Source of the DNA: Metaphire vulgaris
Lineage: Eukaryota; Annelida; Clitellata; Crassiclitellata; Megascolecidae
Direction of reading: 5' to 3'
Assembly (NCBI GenBank): GCA_018105865.1
Contig: CM030835.1
Location: 3,949,316-4,013,315, forward strand
Length of the DNA: 64,000 bases
Shown: positions 13,901 through 37,892 of the stretch, piece after piece
How positions within the stretch are numbered: the first letter of the stretch is position 1
Layout: every line of letters begins with the position of its first letter
Notes under the pieces: generated by a model
What the model saw: only the letters and a program-made list of their open reading frames with translations
What the model was told of the DNA's origin: nothing
Databases searched by the model: none
Position numbers and translations under genes: made by a program

Positions 13901-14791
13901 CCTGAAACTGATCGACTTTGGTCAGAGCATCGACCTGACCATGTTCCCGCCGAAGACTACGTTTCTTGCAAAGCCAAGCGCTACACCGGCTCTCCATTGT
14001 CCGGAGATAATATCCGGCCGGCCGTGGAATTTTCAGGTGATTGTCAGAGCCCCTAGGAATGGTGTTAATTGTTATATGTTTGTCAGTGATGTGATGTCTC
14101 GAGACAGCATTCCCAATGTCTTGGTCTTGGTCTTGGTCTTGAGGGTCAGTGTCTCGGTCTTGACCTTGGTCTCATCTTTACTGTCTTGTTATAGCCCTTC
14201 AAGACCAAGACAGTTGGATTTTTTCACAGTTGATGTTTAGAACTACTGTCATGGTCTTTGTCATGAGACATAATGTCTTGGTCTTGATGCCTGATGTCTT
14301 TGTCTTGCTACTTAGCTGTCTTGGTCCGATCCCTGATGCTTGTATTTATTTATTTGACTCTTGTATTGAATTAGCGAATGATGCCATTGCCCACAAAGTC
14401 TTAGGTACATTTTTAGCTTTTATTGCAATAATATACTGCTATAAAGGAATTTATATATTTTGTGCCTGTTTATGTAACTTTTTGTTTGTTTTACAGGTTG
14501 ATTTGTGTGGGTTGGTTGGAGTAATATATGTGTTGCTAACTGGCAGCTACATGGCTGCGAGTGAGTGGGGCGGTCGCTGGACAGCGATGTTCAACTTTCC
14601 ACGGTTTGTTTGTTCGGTGTTTTTAATGCTTTGGCTTTGCATATTTTAGAACTTTAGTAGTTTGTTGGTAATTTCTGTGAAATCCACAGCTGGTCTTTGT
14701 TTTTTATGCCACGAGTTACAATTGTTATGATTTTGAAGCATGACAAGATTTGAATGTTTTGCAGATATGAATAAATCATTGCTTTGTTCAT

Positions 14792-14844
<53 letters not shown>

Positions 14845-15034
14845 ATATTCTGTTTATATCAGGTCATACAGAACACGCAGTATATGGAAAGAGATCTGTC
14901 AGGAGTTTATAAATATTCCAGACTGCGACTCCTTGCCAGATCTTGCGAACCATCGCGCTCGTTTGGAAAAATTCTTCCTGGAACAATTTTCTCTCGATGA
15001 ATATAATCGGCTGGTTGCAGAACTTGAGGCCTGA
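1957..15034 (+). CDS. BUB1: MadBub-type spindle-checkpoint kinase (BUB1/BUBR1), 24 exons
   Basis: The product should act at kinetochores in the spindle assembly checkpoint and in APC/C-CDC20 inhibition. Exons, from splice sites and codon phase: 1957-2089, 2637-2694, 3401-3539, 3789-3985, 4414-4583, 5409-5593, 6002-6096, 6716-6754, 6952-6998, about 7180-7402, 7848-7931, 8582-8902 (or 8786), 9143-9269, 9721-9784, 9973-10465, 10996-11234, 11358-11860, 12173-12282, 12910-12996, 13304-13393, 13507-13661, 13844-14036, 14497-14603, 14863-15034. Exon 1 has the BUBR1-like DEWELSKENV with a KEN box, and exons 2-5 encode the TPR region (YITWTEQNFPKGG). Exon 10 has the GLEBS/Bub3-binding motif KIYAGVREMSFEEL, exon 14 a second KEN, and the exon 16/17 join an LDPIQE motif fitting the B56 consensus LxxIxE. 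The kinase part has GEGGYAKVY, PWEFY, HGDLKPDN and LIDFGQ, so it is BUB1-like rather than a BUBR1 pseudokinase. The ATG at 1957 is chosen because homology starts there; an upstream in-frame ATG lies at 1795. Anomalies are an in-frame TGA at 12265 and an exon 12 frame conflict. The exon 10 acceptor is the least certain. Confidence 0.93.
4094..4172. mobile_element. TTAA-flanked mini-MITE (piggyBac-like), copy 1, in MadBub intron 5' of exon 5
   Basis: A 79-bp near-palindrome starts TTAACCCCTTTAC and ends GTAAAGGGGTTAA, with a middle block containing tacattgagttacagttaaa. The same block occurs inverted at 28003, 47581 and 63002. TTAA at both ends plus CCC termini are the hallmarks of piggyBac-type elements. 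Confidence 0.75.
4915..5160. repeat. Dispersed inverted repeat in MadBub intron 5
   Basis: Contains ccatagaaattaatag and agtctatctacggtaaa, whose reverse complement appears at 61.79-61.86 kb (catagatagaccacttcca and aatattaatttctagg). Both copies also carry an AAAATGGTGG/AAGATGGCGG-like block, so this is a shared mobile element of unknown class. Confidence 0.5.
5625..5850. repeat. Tandem duplication of a hAT-like element end
   Basis: A unit of about 102 bp beginning agattcaagttcatgttatg is repeated immediately, with only a few changes between copies. The second copy ends gttggagaaccactg, the complement of CAGTGGTTCTCCAAC, which resembles the terminal repeat of many hAT transposons and MITEs. 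It lies in the intron after MadBub exon 6. Confidence 0.75.
12591..12779. mobile_element. hAT-like MITE (CAGTxTTTAxTCTAG family) in MadBub kinase-region intron
   Basis: Ends are CAGTTTTTATTCTAGGCC and GGCTAGAATAAACACTG, nearly perfect inverted repeats, around a G/C-homopolymer-rich core. Flanks read catgatgg and catgatga, a near-perfect 8-bp duplication. Relatives lie at 21773, 25328 and 37696. Confidence 0.75.
14083..14345. repeat. MITE with imperfect TCTTGG hexamer core, copy 1
   Basis: Begins cagtgatgtgatgtctcgag, followed by imperfect tandem tcttgg units in both orientations. A reverse-complement copy lies at 31425-31665, ending tctcgagacatcacatcact. This copy sits between MadBub exons 22 and 23. 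Confidence 0.7.
14793..14843. repeat. (TTA)n microsatellite before the last MadBub exon
   Basis: About 16 uninterrupted ATT units end 19 bp upstream of the exon 24 acceptor, within the region where the branch point and pyrimidine tract normally lie. Confidence 0.95.
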
Positions 15035-15373
15035 GTGTCTTTGTTTGCCACAACAGTATAGTTTTTCTGTGCTTAAAACCATATTGTATCATCTGTTCAG
15101 TATTTTGCGATGCACTGTCTTGCATTTTATTCATTAGATTGTGCTGGATCCTGTGAGACTTAAATGTTATGTGTTAGTTCAGACAAGAAAGTTTGTTTCT
15201 TTTCAAAATGTATCGTAATTTCTGGATGTTAGTCATCACAAATGACTTCAGTATGCTTTGGCTTTTGGGACATTTGCATCTAGTTAACTTTCTGGACACA
15301 TCAATGGCCTGTGTTGATTACCTGTGTTTATCGATTGCCTGTTGAGTTGCTTAGATTTTGGACAGTCTGCTTA

Positions 15374-15679
15374 GGGGCTGTCCATTAATTATGTCAACAA
15401 AATAGGTGGCAGGGGTTTGAAAAAGCTTGACAGTTGTTGACAAGGGAAGGGGTCAAGAGAAGTTGATGTCAACAATTTTTATTTTTTTACAATGGAAAAA
15501 AGCCTGACAAGCAAAATAAGGTCATCACAAAAATAATAACCTAAACTTTTTAATGGGACCCGTCACTGATCTTAGTGGGGAGGGGTGGAAGTTTTTGACA
15601 ACCATAGGGGTCACAGCAAGTTGACAGTTGTTGATCAGGGAGGGGTCAAAAGTTGTTGACATAATTAATGGACGGCCCC
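15374..15679. mobile_element. MITE with GGGGCTGTCCATTAATTATG ends
   Basis: Left end ggggctgtccattaattatg and right end cataattaatggacggcccc are inverted repeats of about 25 bp including the following tcaacaa/ttgttga. The core repeats ggggtca and ttgttgaca. It is about 306 bp with no coding capacity. Confidence 0.8.
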
Positions 15680-16055
15680 TTATCTTTTGCAGTTAAACAT
15701 TTTCATTGTTTTGTGACCAGTAATGTTCTCTAGATGCATGCACTTGTAGTCCAGGTGACATTATACCTGTGGCGGCTCCAGGATTTGGCAAGTGGGGGCC
15801 GTTCTAAGCATGGGGCAACTATTTTTCGACTATTGTTTTTAACACAAATTTTGACAGCAGCCAATGATAAGAAATCTGTCAACGCTTTATTAAGTCACTC
15901 GTGAGACAATTGGACAATCATCGACATGTTGATTCTGTTCAGATAGCAATACCTCTTAGAAGCAATAACAAGTCAAGGTCACGGTTCAATAAACATTAAC
16001 AGAATTACAGTGTACTACTAATCATTGAAATTTCGTTAGTTGACATGCTCCCATA

Positions 16056-16373
16056 GGGCTCATCCATATAGTACATATAGTCACAAAAACTGATCTGGTA
16101 GAAGACTGGTTATTTACAAACATTAGATTTTAGCACAATTACTTTCTTGCAGAGAGACAAAGGGTCACAAGAATTGTTCCCGTGGTTATCAAATAATTTG
16201 GTGGAGGGTGTGTTTAAGGAGGGGGTGTCTGGTTAAAAATTAATTTTCAGACGGGGTGGGGAAGAACAGCTGATTTGTACTTACGCGTAGGGGAGTGTCC
16301 AAAAAATGTACGGGGTGCAGCAGGGGGAGTGTGAAAATATGCCACTTTGCTTGCGTACTATATGGATGAACCC
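16056..16373. mobile_element. MITE with GGGCTCATCCATATAGTAC ends
   Basis: The left end gggctcatccatatagtac matches the reverse complement of the right end gtactatatggatgaaccc at 18 of 19 positions. It is about 318 bp with no coding capacity. Confidence 0.8.
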
Positions 16374-16734
16374 ATATTGAACATCTTCAATATTCTAATT
16401 AATTAATTAATTCGGATGAATAGTTATATTAGTGCTAATTTTAGCAGTGATGTTTAAGCTAATTTCAGTGATCTTCGGAGTGTTAACGAGTTTTGAATTT
16501 GCTTTTAACAGGAATTGCATTAAAAGTTGCCAGACAAAGTTGTTATGCTATTATCAGATTTCTCTTTATAAACGGGACAGAGAGAAATGGATAGGGGAAG
16601 GCGGAGCAAGGTGGACTAGTTACAGAGAGAGAGAGAGAGAGGTTGACGTCTTCATATTATTATGTATCTGTTCTTACGGTATCACATTGTAGCCGGCCCC
16701 AGTTAGTTATGACCGTCACCGTTCTTTATTATGC

Positions 16735-17020
16735 TTTCAGAATTGACGTGAACATTTTTATAGCGCCTATATTCTGAGCTATGAATTCAGACGAACGCAT
16801 AGGATTTGCTAAACTTTGTTTAGTTTATTTTATGCCTGATTAATTAAATCCGGTGTTTTATCCAGACTCCAGGCCTTTGGGGGGAGGGGAATTGACTTGG
16901 ATGGAGGGAATGACACACAGTGCAATGCAAAAATTCGTGTTAGTGCTTGAATTTTTGGGAGGAATATTGAGGTTTGGGGAGAGAAATCTCCCCTAACAGA
17001 CCTGGATAAAACACAGGTCG
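16735..17020. repeat. Dispersed 285-bp repeat containing a nested MITE, copy 1
   Basis: Nearly the same segment occurs at 54003-54290, starting cagaattgacgtgaacattt. Both contain an inner element with ends ccggtgttttatccag and ctggataaaacacagg (16850-17017), related to the CAG-ended MITEs elsewhere in the window. Confidence 0.85.
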
Positions 17021-17754
17021 TAATCCTTGTAAAGCGGCCTTGACTTTGGTTATGTTATGCTTTTGCCACCATAGGCTCTAGATAGATAGTATACAATACA
17101 ATTATAATGTCTGCATAATTTCTGGCTGCATAAAGGTGGCGGTCTTAACTGGGGCGGCTACGATCTGTAACTGTTCTTACGGTCATAAAATAATTTAGTA
17201 AATAACAAACAAAGTTACCATTTTCAGGGATTCGTGGACAGCCAATTATTGTATTATATACGTCGGATTTAGGGAGGGGGCACTTCGGGATTTTTCGGCC
17301 CAAAAGTCTTGAGCACAAAACGGTTGTCGTCTCAAAAGCTCTAAAATGGTGCATTTTCCTCGATCTATACTACTACCCCGACCCCCAACTAGGCCTACTC
17401 ACCGGTTTTGGTCGAACCTCATGAACGGTCCCGATCCGATGGGGGGTGGGGGTTGCCCCCGTGTCTACGCCAATGATTGGCTTAGCCACGAATGGCGTTG
17501 GGCTGCTACTAATATGGCAATATTATTCTTGATACGTTGAAATAATGTTATTGGAGGTGAATAGTCCAGTAGTAGCTTAGTCATTCGGACTAAGTTCGGA
17601 CAGGACAATCTTAAAGTCGTTTTTACCTACAACGGATGACAGCTTACTATACACACACATGCACACACAAACACACAGACAGTTTCTTTGCATCCTACAA
17701 AGAGAACAATGCCATTCGCAGGGGAACAAAAACTATAAAACTGATACAAATTAG

Positions 17755-17990
17755 CAGTGGCGTAGCCAGGATTCCAAAATAGGGGTGGACTTCGACTGTT
17801 CGGCCCAAAAGTCTCGACGAGCAAAAAAGTTCGTCTCAAGCGCTTTAGTCTGGTACGCGATGCGATTTCCTCGATCTAATAATTTAATACTACTACCCCC
17901 GCCCCCACCGATTTTGGACGAATCTCACGACGACCGGTCCCGATTCCAGTGGGCGACCGTGGGGGCCTCCCCCCAGTGGCTACGCCGATA
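17755..17990. mobile_element. hAT-like MITE (CAGTGGCGTAGCC family) with 8-bp target duplication
   Basis: Starts cagtggcgtagccagg and ends with a diverged tggctacgcc end. The direct repeat caaattag flanks it on both sides (17747-17754, 17991-17998), inside a longer repeated gatacaaattag. Relatives are at 21468 and 24741. Confidence 0.75.
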
Positions 17991-18708
17991 CAAATTAGCG
18001 CAAGAATATTTACATCTTGTGAATGGCAGACGCAAAAAAAGAAGTTTCCGGCCAAAATCACGTAAATGGAGCACAAAACACTTTTGGTTATTCTGACAAA
18101 ATCAAAGGAGAGCGATTTAACCTGTAAACACGCGACAATTCCTACTGCATTTACTAAGATAAAAATTAATGATTATAAATGCAGACATTTTAACTGCTTA
18201 AATGCTCGCCGTAGTAAAGAAATCGGTTTGAAAAAAAGTCAACAGCTGGTTATAGATAATCATTAGATCGATAATTCGTAAAGTCAAATAAGGTTCGATC
18301 ACGGGGCTGGAAATCACAAATAGGCAAACAAACGAAAAGGTTGGCATATGCGGAATGAGTTAATCGCAACCTTTGCAAATCGATTTTTTTCATAGAATTT
18401 ATCAAATTTACGTCATAAATATAGCTCGAAAACAAACATAATAAATATTCGGAAGACGATTAGATAGACAACAGCTTACCACTTCTGGTCTTCGCTTCTA
18501 ACAAAATAGGCCTATAGTGTTTTAATCGCACTGACAAGTGCCTTCGAGGCAAAAACGACTGACAAGAGTGGACCGGGGGGGGGGGGGGAAGCCTCGATAG
18601 CAGAAGGTCGTGCCGAGACGCAGTTACGGTGGGCGGCTTGTTTCCGGTATGTTGTGCAAAAATTTTAGGAAGTTAGAAAATAATGACAGACAGACAGACA
18701 GGCAGACA

Positions 18709-19015
18709 CAGGGTTATTTCTAGGATTGTGAATTGGGGAGGGAAAATCAGTGGGGTGTCGGAATTTGGAAGTTTCTGACGAAAAAGGCTGACAAGCAAAT
18801 AAAAACCTTATAAAGTCTCAAAAAGGCTGACAAGCAAAAAAAGAAAAAGGTCATCCGAGAATAAAAGTTGGGGTGTACTTCTCCATTGGCGGGGGGTGTT
18901 CAGGGCTAATTAATATATACATTTTATGCATGCTATTGTCACATTACCAAATTTTGGGGGTGTCGACCTCAAATTGGGGATGTTAGAGGGTGTTATAGGG
19001 GTGTAAAAATAATTC
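18709..19015. repeat. CAGGGTTATTTCTAGG-family repeat
   Basis: Starts cagggttatttctaggattg and ends near ggtgtaaaaataattctg, with internal aaggctgacaagcaaa. Related to 26528-26704 and, inverted, to 30285-30446. It appears to have a partial internal duplication. Confidence 0.55.
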
Positions 19016-19406
19016 TGAACAGACAGACAGAGACAGAAACACAGAGAGAGAGACAGAGACAGAGCGACAGAGGCAGAAACAGAAACAGAGAGAGAGAGAG
19101 GGATTTGCTGTGGTCTTGGATTCGAGGCGTGCGTTGGTTCGCGGCGTCTATTCGACAAGGCGCATCATTTGGAACACCATCAGAATGTCGATCAAGCCAA
19201 GTTAAGTACTCTTCTCCTTCATCACCACCATCTTAGTCGTCGTCGTCGTCGTCGTCATCATCATCTTCCTCTTCTTCTATGTAACTCTAGGTCGTCAACC
19301 CCACTCCGATCCAGCGCATCGACGGATGAGAACCGGCTTGACAAACCGATCGGCAGCCAGTGAAGAAAGAAAAAACCAGAACCCCCCTTTTCCGATCGGA
19401 AGAGGG

Positions 19407-33569
<14,163 letters not shown>

Positions 33570-33626
33570 GCTTATTTGCTGAATCGTTAATGGAGGTTCT
33601 CAGAGATGAGGAAATTTTATTCCCCC

Positions 33627-33682
<56 letters not shown>

Positions 33683-35060
33683 GTCCCTGGATCGTCAAAA
33701 CGAAAACAGAATACTACTGGAAAAACTCTGGCGAATCATGAAACATCACGCAAGATCATAAAATTATAAGCCTAGGCTACCAGCCAGTCGGTTATATATA
33801 TATAGACAAGGACTACGCATCTATGCATCGCAACGAATTCTCCAAAATTCGAAGATAATTTCCCCGAAATTTCTCACAGAATTTCATCCGCGATCCGCAT
33901 GACCAGAGAAAACTGGTCGATGACCGCCCGGACGAAGTCAAGCGGCTGCTCCGTTTAACAGATCGCCGCCGGGTTGTTCGTTCGTTCGAATGAAACCAAC
34001 GGAAGTGACGTCATCGAAGTTTCGACATTTTAGAGAGCGAACGTCGTCAACATGACGAGAACTCTCAATCAGCGAAGATCCCGAAGCAGGAGAAGCGTAC
34101 ATGGGACATAATGCAAGAGACGAAAGGCGCGAAGAGTTCTGTCAACGCAACAGTTGTTGCGTCGTCCTAAATCGCATCAGTTGCTCGATCCCCTGTATAC
34201 GACCATTCAGCGTCCCTAATCTCTGGCGGAACTTCGCGTATAAGTCAACGAACTATAATCCGGAACGGAGCGGGAGGAGGAGGAGGAAGGGAGAGCCAGG
34301 GGATGCTGCATGGGCCTGCGTATAGTGCAGTGCGCAGGGCTGAACGGCTCGCCTAGCGCCAAGAACTCCTCCGCTGCCCGTTACATCGCCGAGACGTTGG
34401 CGAGGTCAGACCCTCCGGAAACGAGTCCTCGAGGGAACCGACACATTCCCCCCCACCCCCAAACAAAGCGATAAATCTGCGCAGACACAATCCGCCCTCT
34501 ACAGGTGAAGCCTTAACTTTCACCGGCGATCATCAGACGCCTTGTGACGAGAACCTTTCGGTGTCTTTCTTCGCCCGGCATCCCCATCAGCCACTCTGAC
34601 AACAACGTCGACCGTTGATTCCCCTCTCCGCTCCTCAACCGAGGTCAAATCAGATCTGGTTTCGATCCGTCTTCTTCCTCCTCCTCCTCCTCCTCCTCCT
34701 CCTTCTCCTCCTCTTCTTCCCCAAACGGACACCGCTTTTCGGCGCTCACCTTGACGCGCCGCTCGATCTCTGCCCCGAACGGACAAGGCCACCGTTTTGT
34801 GTAAAATTAGACGCCGCTTCTATACGTCTACATGTAGATAGACTAACGTGCGTCAACAATATTCACCTGCTGCCGAAGGTCTGTTATATACGGAGCATAG
34901 ACTACATACATCGAGTGTAAGCCACTGCCGCTGCTACTGCTAGAAATATCAAAACTATTTCCACGCATCCGAAATTGCGGTCTATAGGGCTCTTCCGCCA
35001 GCCGAGAAGTAGGAGGGGCAGAGGCACAAACCTTCCCTCTGGCAAAGGGGAGAGTGATTT

Positions 35061-35102
<42 letters not shown>

Positions 35103-35971
35103 CAAATATTCTCAAATATCGATTGAATGCGATGAAGTAAAACTTTGCACAATGCATCACAACAGAGCATTTCACTGAAAAGAATCTATCTCCCGTATAG
35201 TTTTTTTATTCCGTCAAATTATTGGGTTTAGATAACTGGGTTTATCGGTCGATATATAGGCGAAGATTTACGGTCGAGAGCTTATAGCTCATTAATCAGA
35301 AGAGTTTTTAGGTCGACCCCGACCCATCAGCAGGAACATCGCTGTCTTCGCTGTCACGAGTAAATCTGTCATATATAGGTCTAAATGGATCAGAAATAGT
35401 GGTTTCGACCGAATAATTTTCGGCAAAATTCTTTCGTTTATTTGCAGCGCAGTCTCAGGCCGTGAAACAGACAGGACTAGCTGGCCGTATGAAATTACAG
35501 AACCGAGGCGTGTAAGTAAGTAACGCAGAGGTCGAATAGGAAACCAGACCTTTGGGCAATCTATGGCAGAAACGAAAGCCGGTTCGAAGATAGATAAGAC
35601 GACGGTCCGACCAGGTAAGGAGATAAGATATATAAAACGCCAGCATGCATGCATTGAATGAGCGCAGGCACGCACGCATGCAGGAAGAGGCAACGAAGGC
35701 AGACAGACATAGACATCGAAATACACAGAGAAACAGAGGGTAAGTAGAGACGACATAGTTTCTATAGTTATTCTATAGTTCACATGTGGTTGTTTGATAC
35801 AAGAAAACCATAGTGTAAAACTGCAAGTAGAACTCAATAGTGGCGCACTATAATCTACTGCCTATAAAACCAATTCTACATCTCACACACACACACACAC
35901 ACACACACACTGTATGTTTGACTGTGTGTGAGGTGGAATAGCAAAGGAGTCGTTTGTCTAGTAACATCCTC

Positions 35972-36139
35972 CAGTGGTGGCTCCACATGGGGGCCCATGC
36001 CCCCTATTGAATGTCTCCCTACCAGTTGGGACCCTATATTCACTACTACGTGCCTATCAACAAATGGTTGGACCCCATGCTTAGAAGTTGCCATCCCAAT
36101 GCGCGCCCCTCCACTTGCCAAATCCTGGAGCCGCCATTG
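35972..36139. mobile_element. Short CAGTGGTGGCTCCAC MITE, diverged
   Basis: Ends cagtggtggctccaca and tggagccgccattg are imperfect inverted repeats of the CAGTGGCGGTTCCAC type; it is about 168 bp. Confidence 0.6.
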
Positions 36140-37006
36140 ACAACTTTTCCAGAATGCTCTTGGAAACGATCGCTAGGAAATTCAATGAAACAGTTTGGTA
36201 TCGGCGGCAAACAACACCGGCCATTCAACCCCCCATTCGAAAATAATTAGAACAGTGCTTAGACAAAGACTGGACCCACTCCATCGATCACTTTAATTCG
36301 TCGCTGTCGACCTGCCTCGGGGCCCCGCAGTGCATCATGGGAAGCAGAGGTTCCGGTCTCTACCGTACCGTCTCCTCCTCACCTGTCAGATCTCAGGTGA
36401 TCGATCGCCTGACGACGACGGCAGCGGAGGTGTCCGATTCTCTCGCTTGACGTAACACTGGGGCGAATAGTCGGATCTCTTGACGTAACTTCAATTCCTT
36501 TGATCCGGTTAATTCTAAGCATTCATCGTGTGCAAATTATTACCCTGCGTGTTGATAGATGTACGTATTTTCTATTTGCGCTATAAAAATTTGTACGAAG
36601 ACAACCAAACGATAAAGATATTGATATAATTTCATATTAAATTTTATCATAATTTGGGTTATTTATATCAATAGAGATAAAATTCAGAATTCAGGAATGT
36701 GATCTATATATCTTATAGTAATTGTATTGCTTCTTTGTAATGTAATGTAATAAAATATTTTTATAGCGCCTCTTCTGAAAAATCACTCAGAAGCGCTCCC
36801 ACAGCAAATTACTGTATATTGACAAAGAGATAAGTTTTAAGTCGTTTCAAAAAGAGGGCCATATAATTAGGAGTTGCTAAGCCACGCATACTGGCGTCAA
36901 GAGCATTCCAAAGGATAGGGCCAACTGATTCAAAACCTCGTTTCTTTATTCAGAACCGTATCGTTATAAATCTGCCAACAAGAGGAAGTTGTTAGCGCCC
37001 ATTAAG

Positions 37007-37287
37007 CAGTAGCGGTTCCACGTTGGGGATGCATCCCCATAGCTTTTTTTTGCTTATCGTCAGCGTTTAACGCTGGGTATTTGTATACTAAACATACTAA
37101 ACAGAGCTGATACCTTTTTTTTCTTGTCACCTTTTCAGGAAATTTTTCTGTACATTTGTCCAGCAAAACACTGTTAATGACCCGTTTTCCTTGTTAACCT
37201 TTTTCGGGATTTCATTTCATCCCCCACCCCACCAACTTCCTAAAAATTCCTTGCATCCCCCACCAAGAATTCTTGGAACCGCCACTG
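37007..37287. mobile_element. hAT-like MITE (CAGTAGCGGTTCCACG) with perfect target duplication CCATTAAG
   Basis: Ends cagtagcggttccacg and ttggaaccgccactg. The octamer ccattaag is on both sides (36999-37006, 37288-37295). It is 281 bp and non-coding. Confidence 0.88.
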
Positions 37288-37552
37288 CCATTAAGTATAA
37301 CTGTATAACTGTTCGTACATTGATTTCAGTTTGCCTGTGTTGTGGAGTTAATTTTTAACAAGGAAATTTTAAAAAAATACATAAACATTGATAACAAAGA
37401 TGCGCCTACAATAGCAAACTGTAAAATTCTAGACCAAAACAAACACTCTATAGGCACAATACATAAGGCAGTATAGAGTCTCACCACGTCCATAGTCTCT
37501 GTTGTAATAGTGCATGTCTTTACATTTATGCGATCAGGTTAAGGTATAGAGG

Positions 37553-37617
<65 letters not shown>
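37553..37617. repeat. (TA)n microsatellite
   Basis: About 32 uninterrupted TA units. Confidence 0.97.
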
Positions 37618-37618
<1 letters not shown>

Positions 37619-37695
37619 TATTTCTATGTAAGGCATACATGTATAACATCTCGATAGTTTTTGTAATTGAGCAGGATTCGAAATGCCTTCGGAGA

Positions 37696-37862
37696 CAGTG
37701 TTTAATCTAGACTCTAGGCTCGGGGGGGGGGGGTGGCTGACAAAGCCGGGGAAGTCCGCTAGGGGGCTGCTGTTAGTTGATGTAGTATGCCAAACTTTCC
37801 GGGGGAATTTGAAATTTCAGAGGGAAAGGACAATCCCCGGAAACGGCCTAGATTAAACCCTG
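37696..37862. mobile_element. hAT-like MITE (CAGTGTTTAATCTAGAC)
   Basis: Ends cagtgtttaatctagac and ggcctagattaaaccctg. Core shared with 21773 and, inverted, with 25328. Flanks ttcggaga and ctcggagg match at 6 of 8 positions. It lies about 30 bp beyond the Cdx-like stop codon. Confidence 0.8.
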
Positions 37863-37892
37863 CTCGGAGGATTATCATTGCCTAGTTCAATG

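Larger units (their letters stand above)
15035..19406. other. Intergenic region between MadBub and NCX (tail-to-tail)
   Basis: Both flanking genes end here. I see no gene. The region is filled with MITEs and repeats listed separately (15374, 16056, 16735, 17755, 18709) and a diverged second copy of the 17755 element at about 17265-17470. A GA/GACA-rich stretch at 19020-19100 precedes the NCX 3' end. A partial gcggctccaggatttgg repeat end lies at 15773. No clear polyadenylation signal could be assigned to either gene. Confidence 0.6.
33600..37892. other. Region upstream of NCX and downstream of the Cdx-like gene
   Basis: No gene is supported. It holds a (CT)n run (33629-33679), a CTC/CTT tract (34672-34720), (AT)n (35064-35101), (CA)n (35882-35911), CAG-ended MITEs (35972, 37007, 37696), and an AATAAAATATTTTTATAGCGCC-type dispersed repeat at about 36735-37000. 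ORFs at 34101, 34520 and 35292 lack recognisable domains. The NCX promoter should lie in the first few hundred bases but shows no clear core motif. Confidence 0.55.

Noticed and set aside
17265..17470. Second copy of the CAGTGGCGTAGCC element
   Set aside because: The core aligns with 17790-17985, but no terminal repeats or target duplication are visible, so it is mentioned only as a diverged relative.
34520..34792. Gly/Arg-rich minus-strand ORF upstream of NCX
   Set aside because: The Gly run is a CTC/CTT triplet tract; no start context or splice sites support it.
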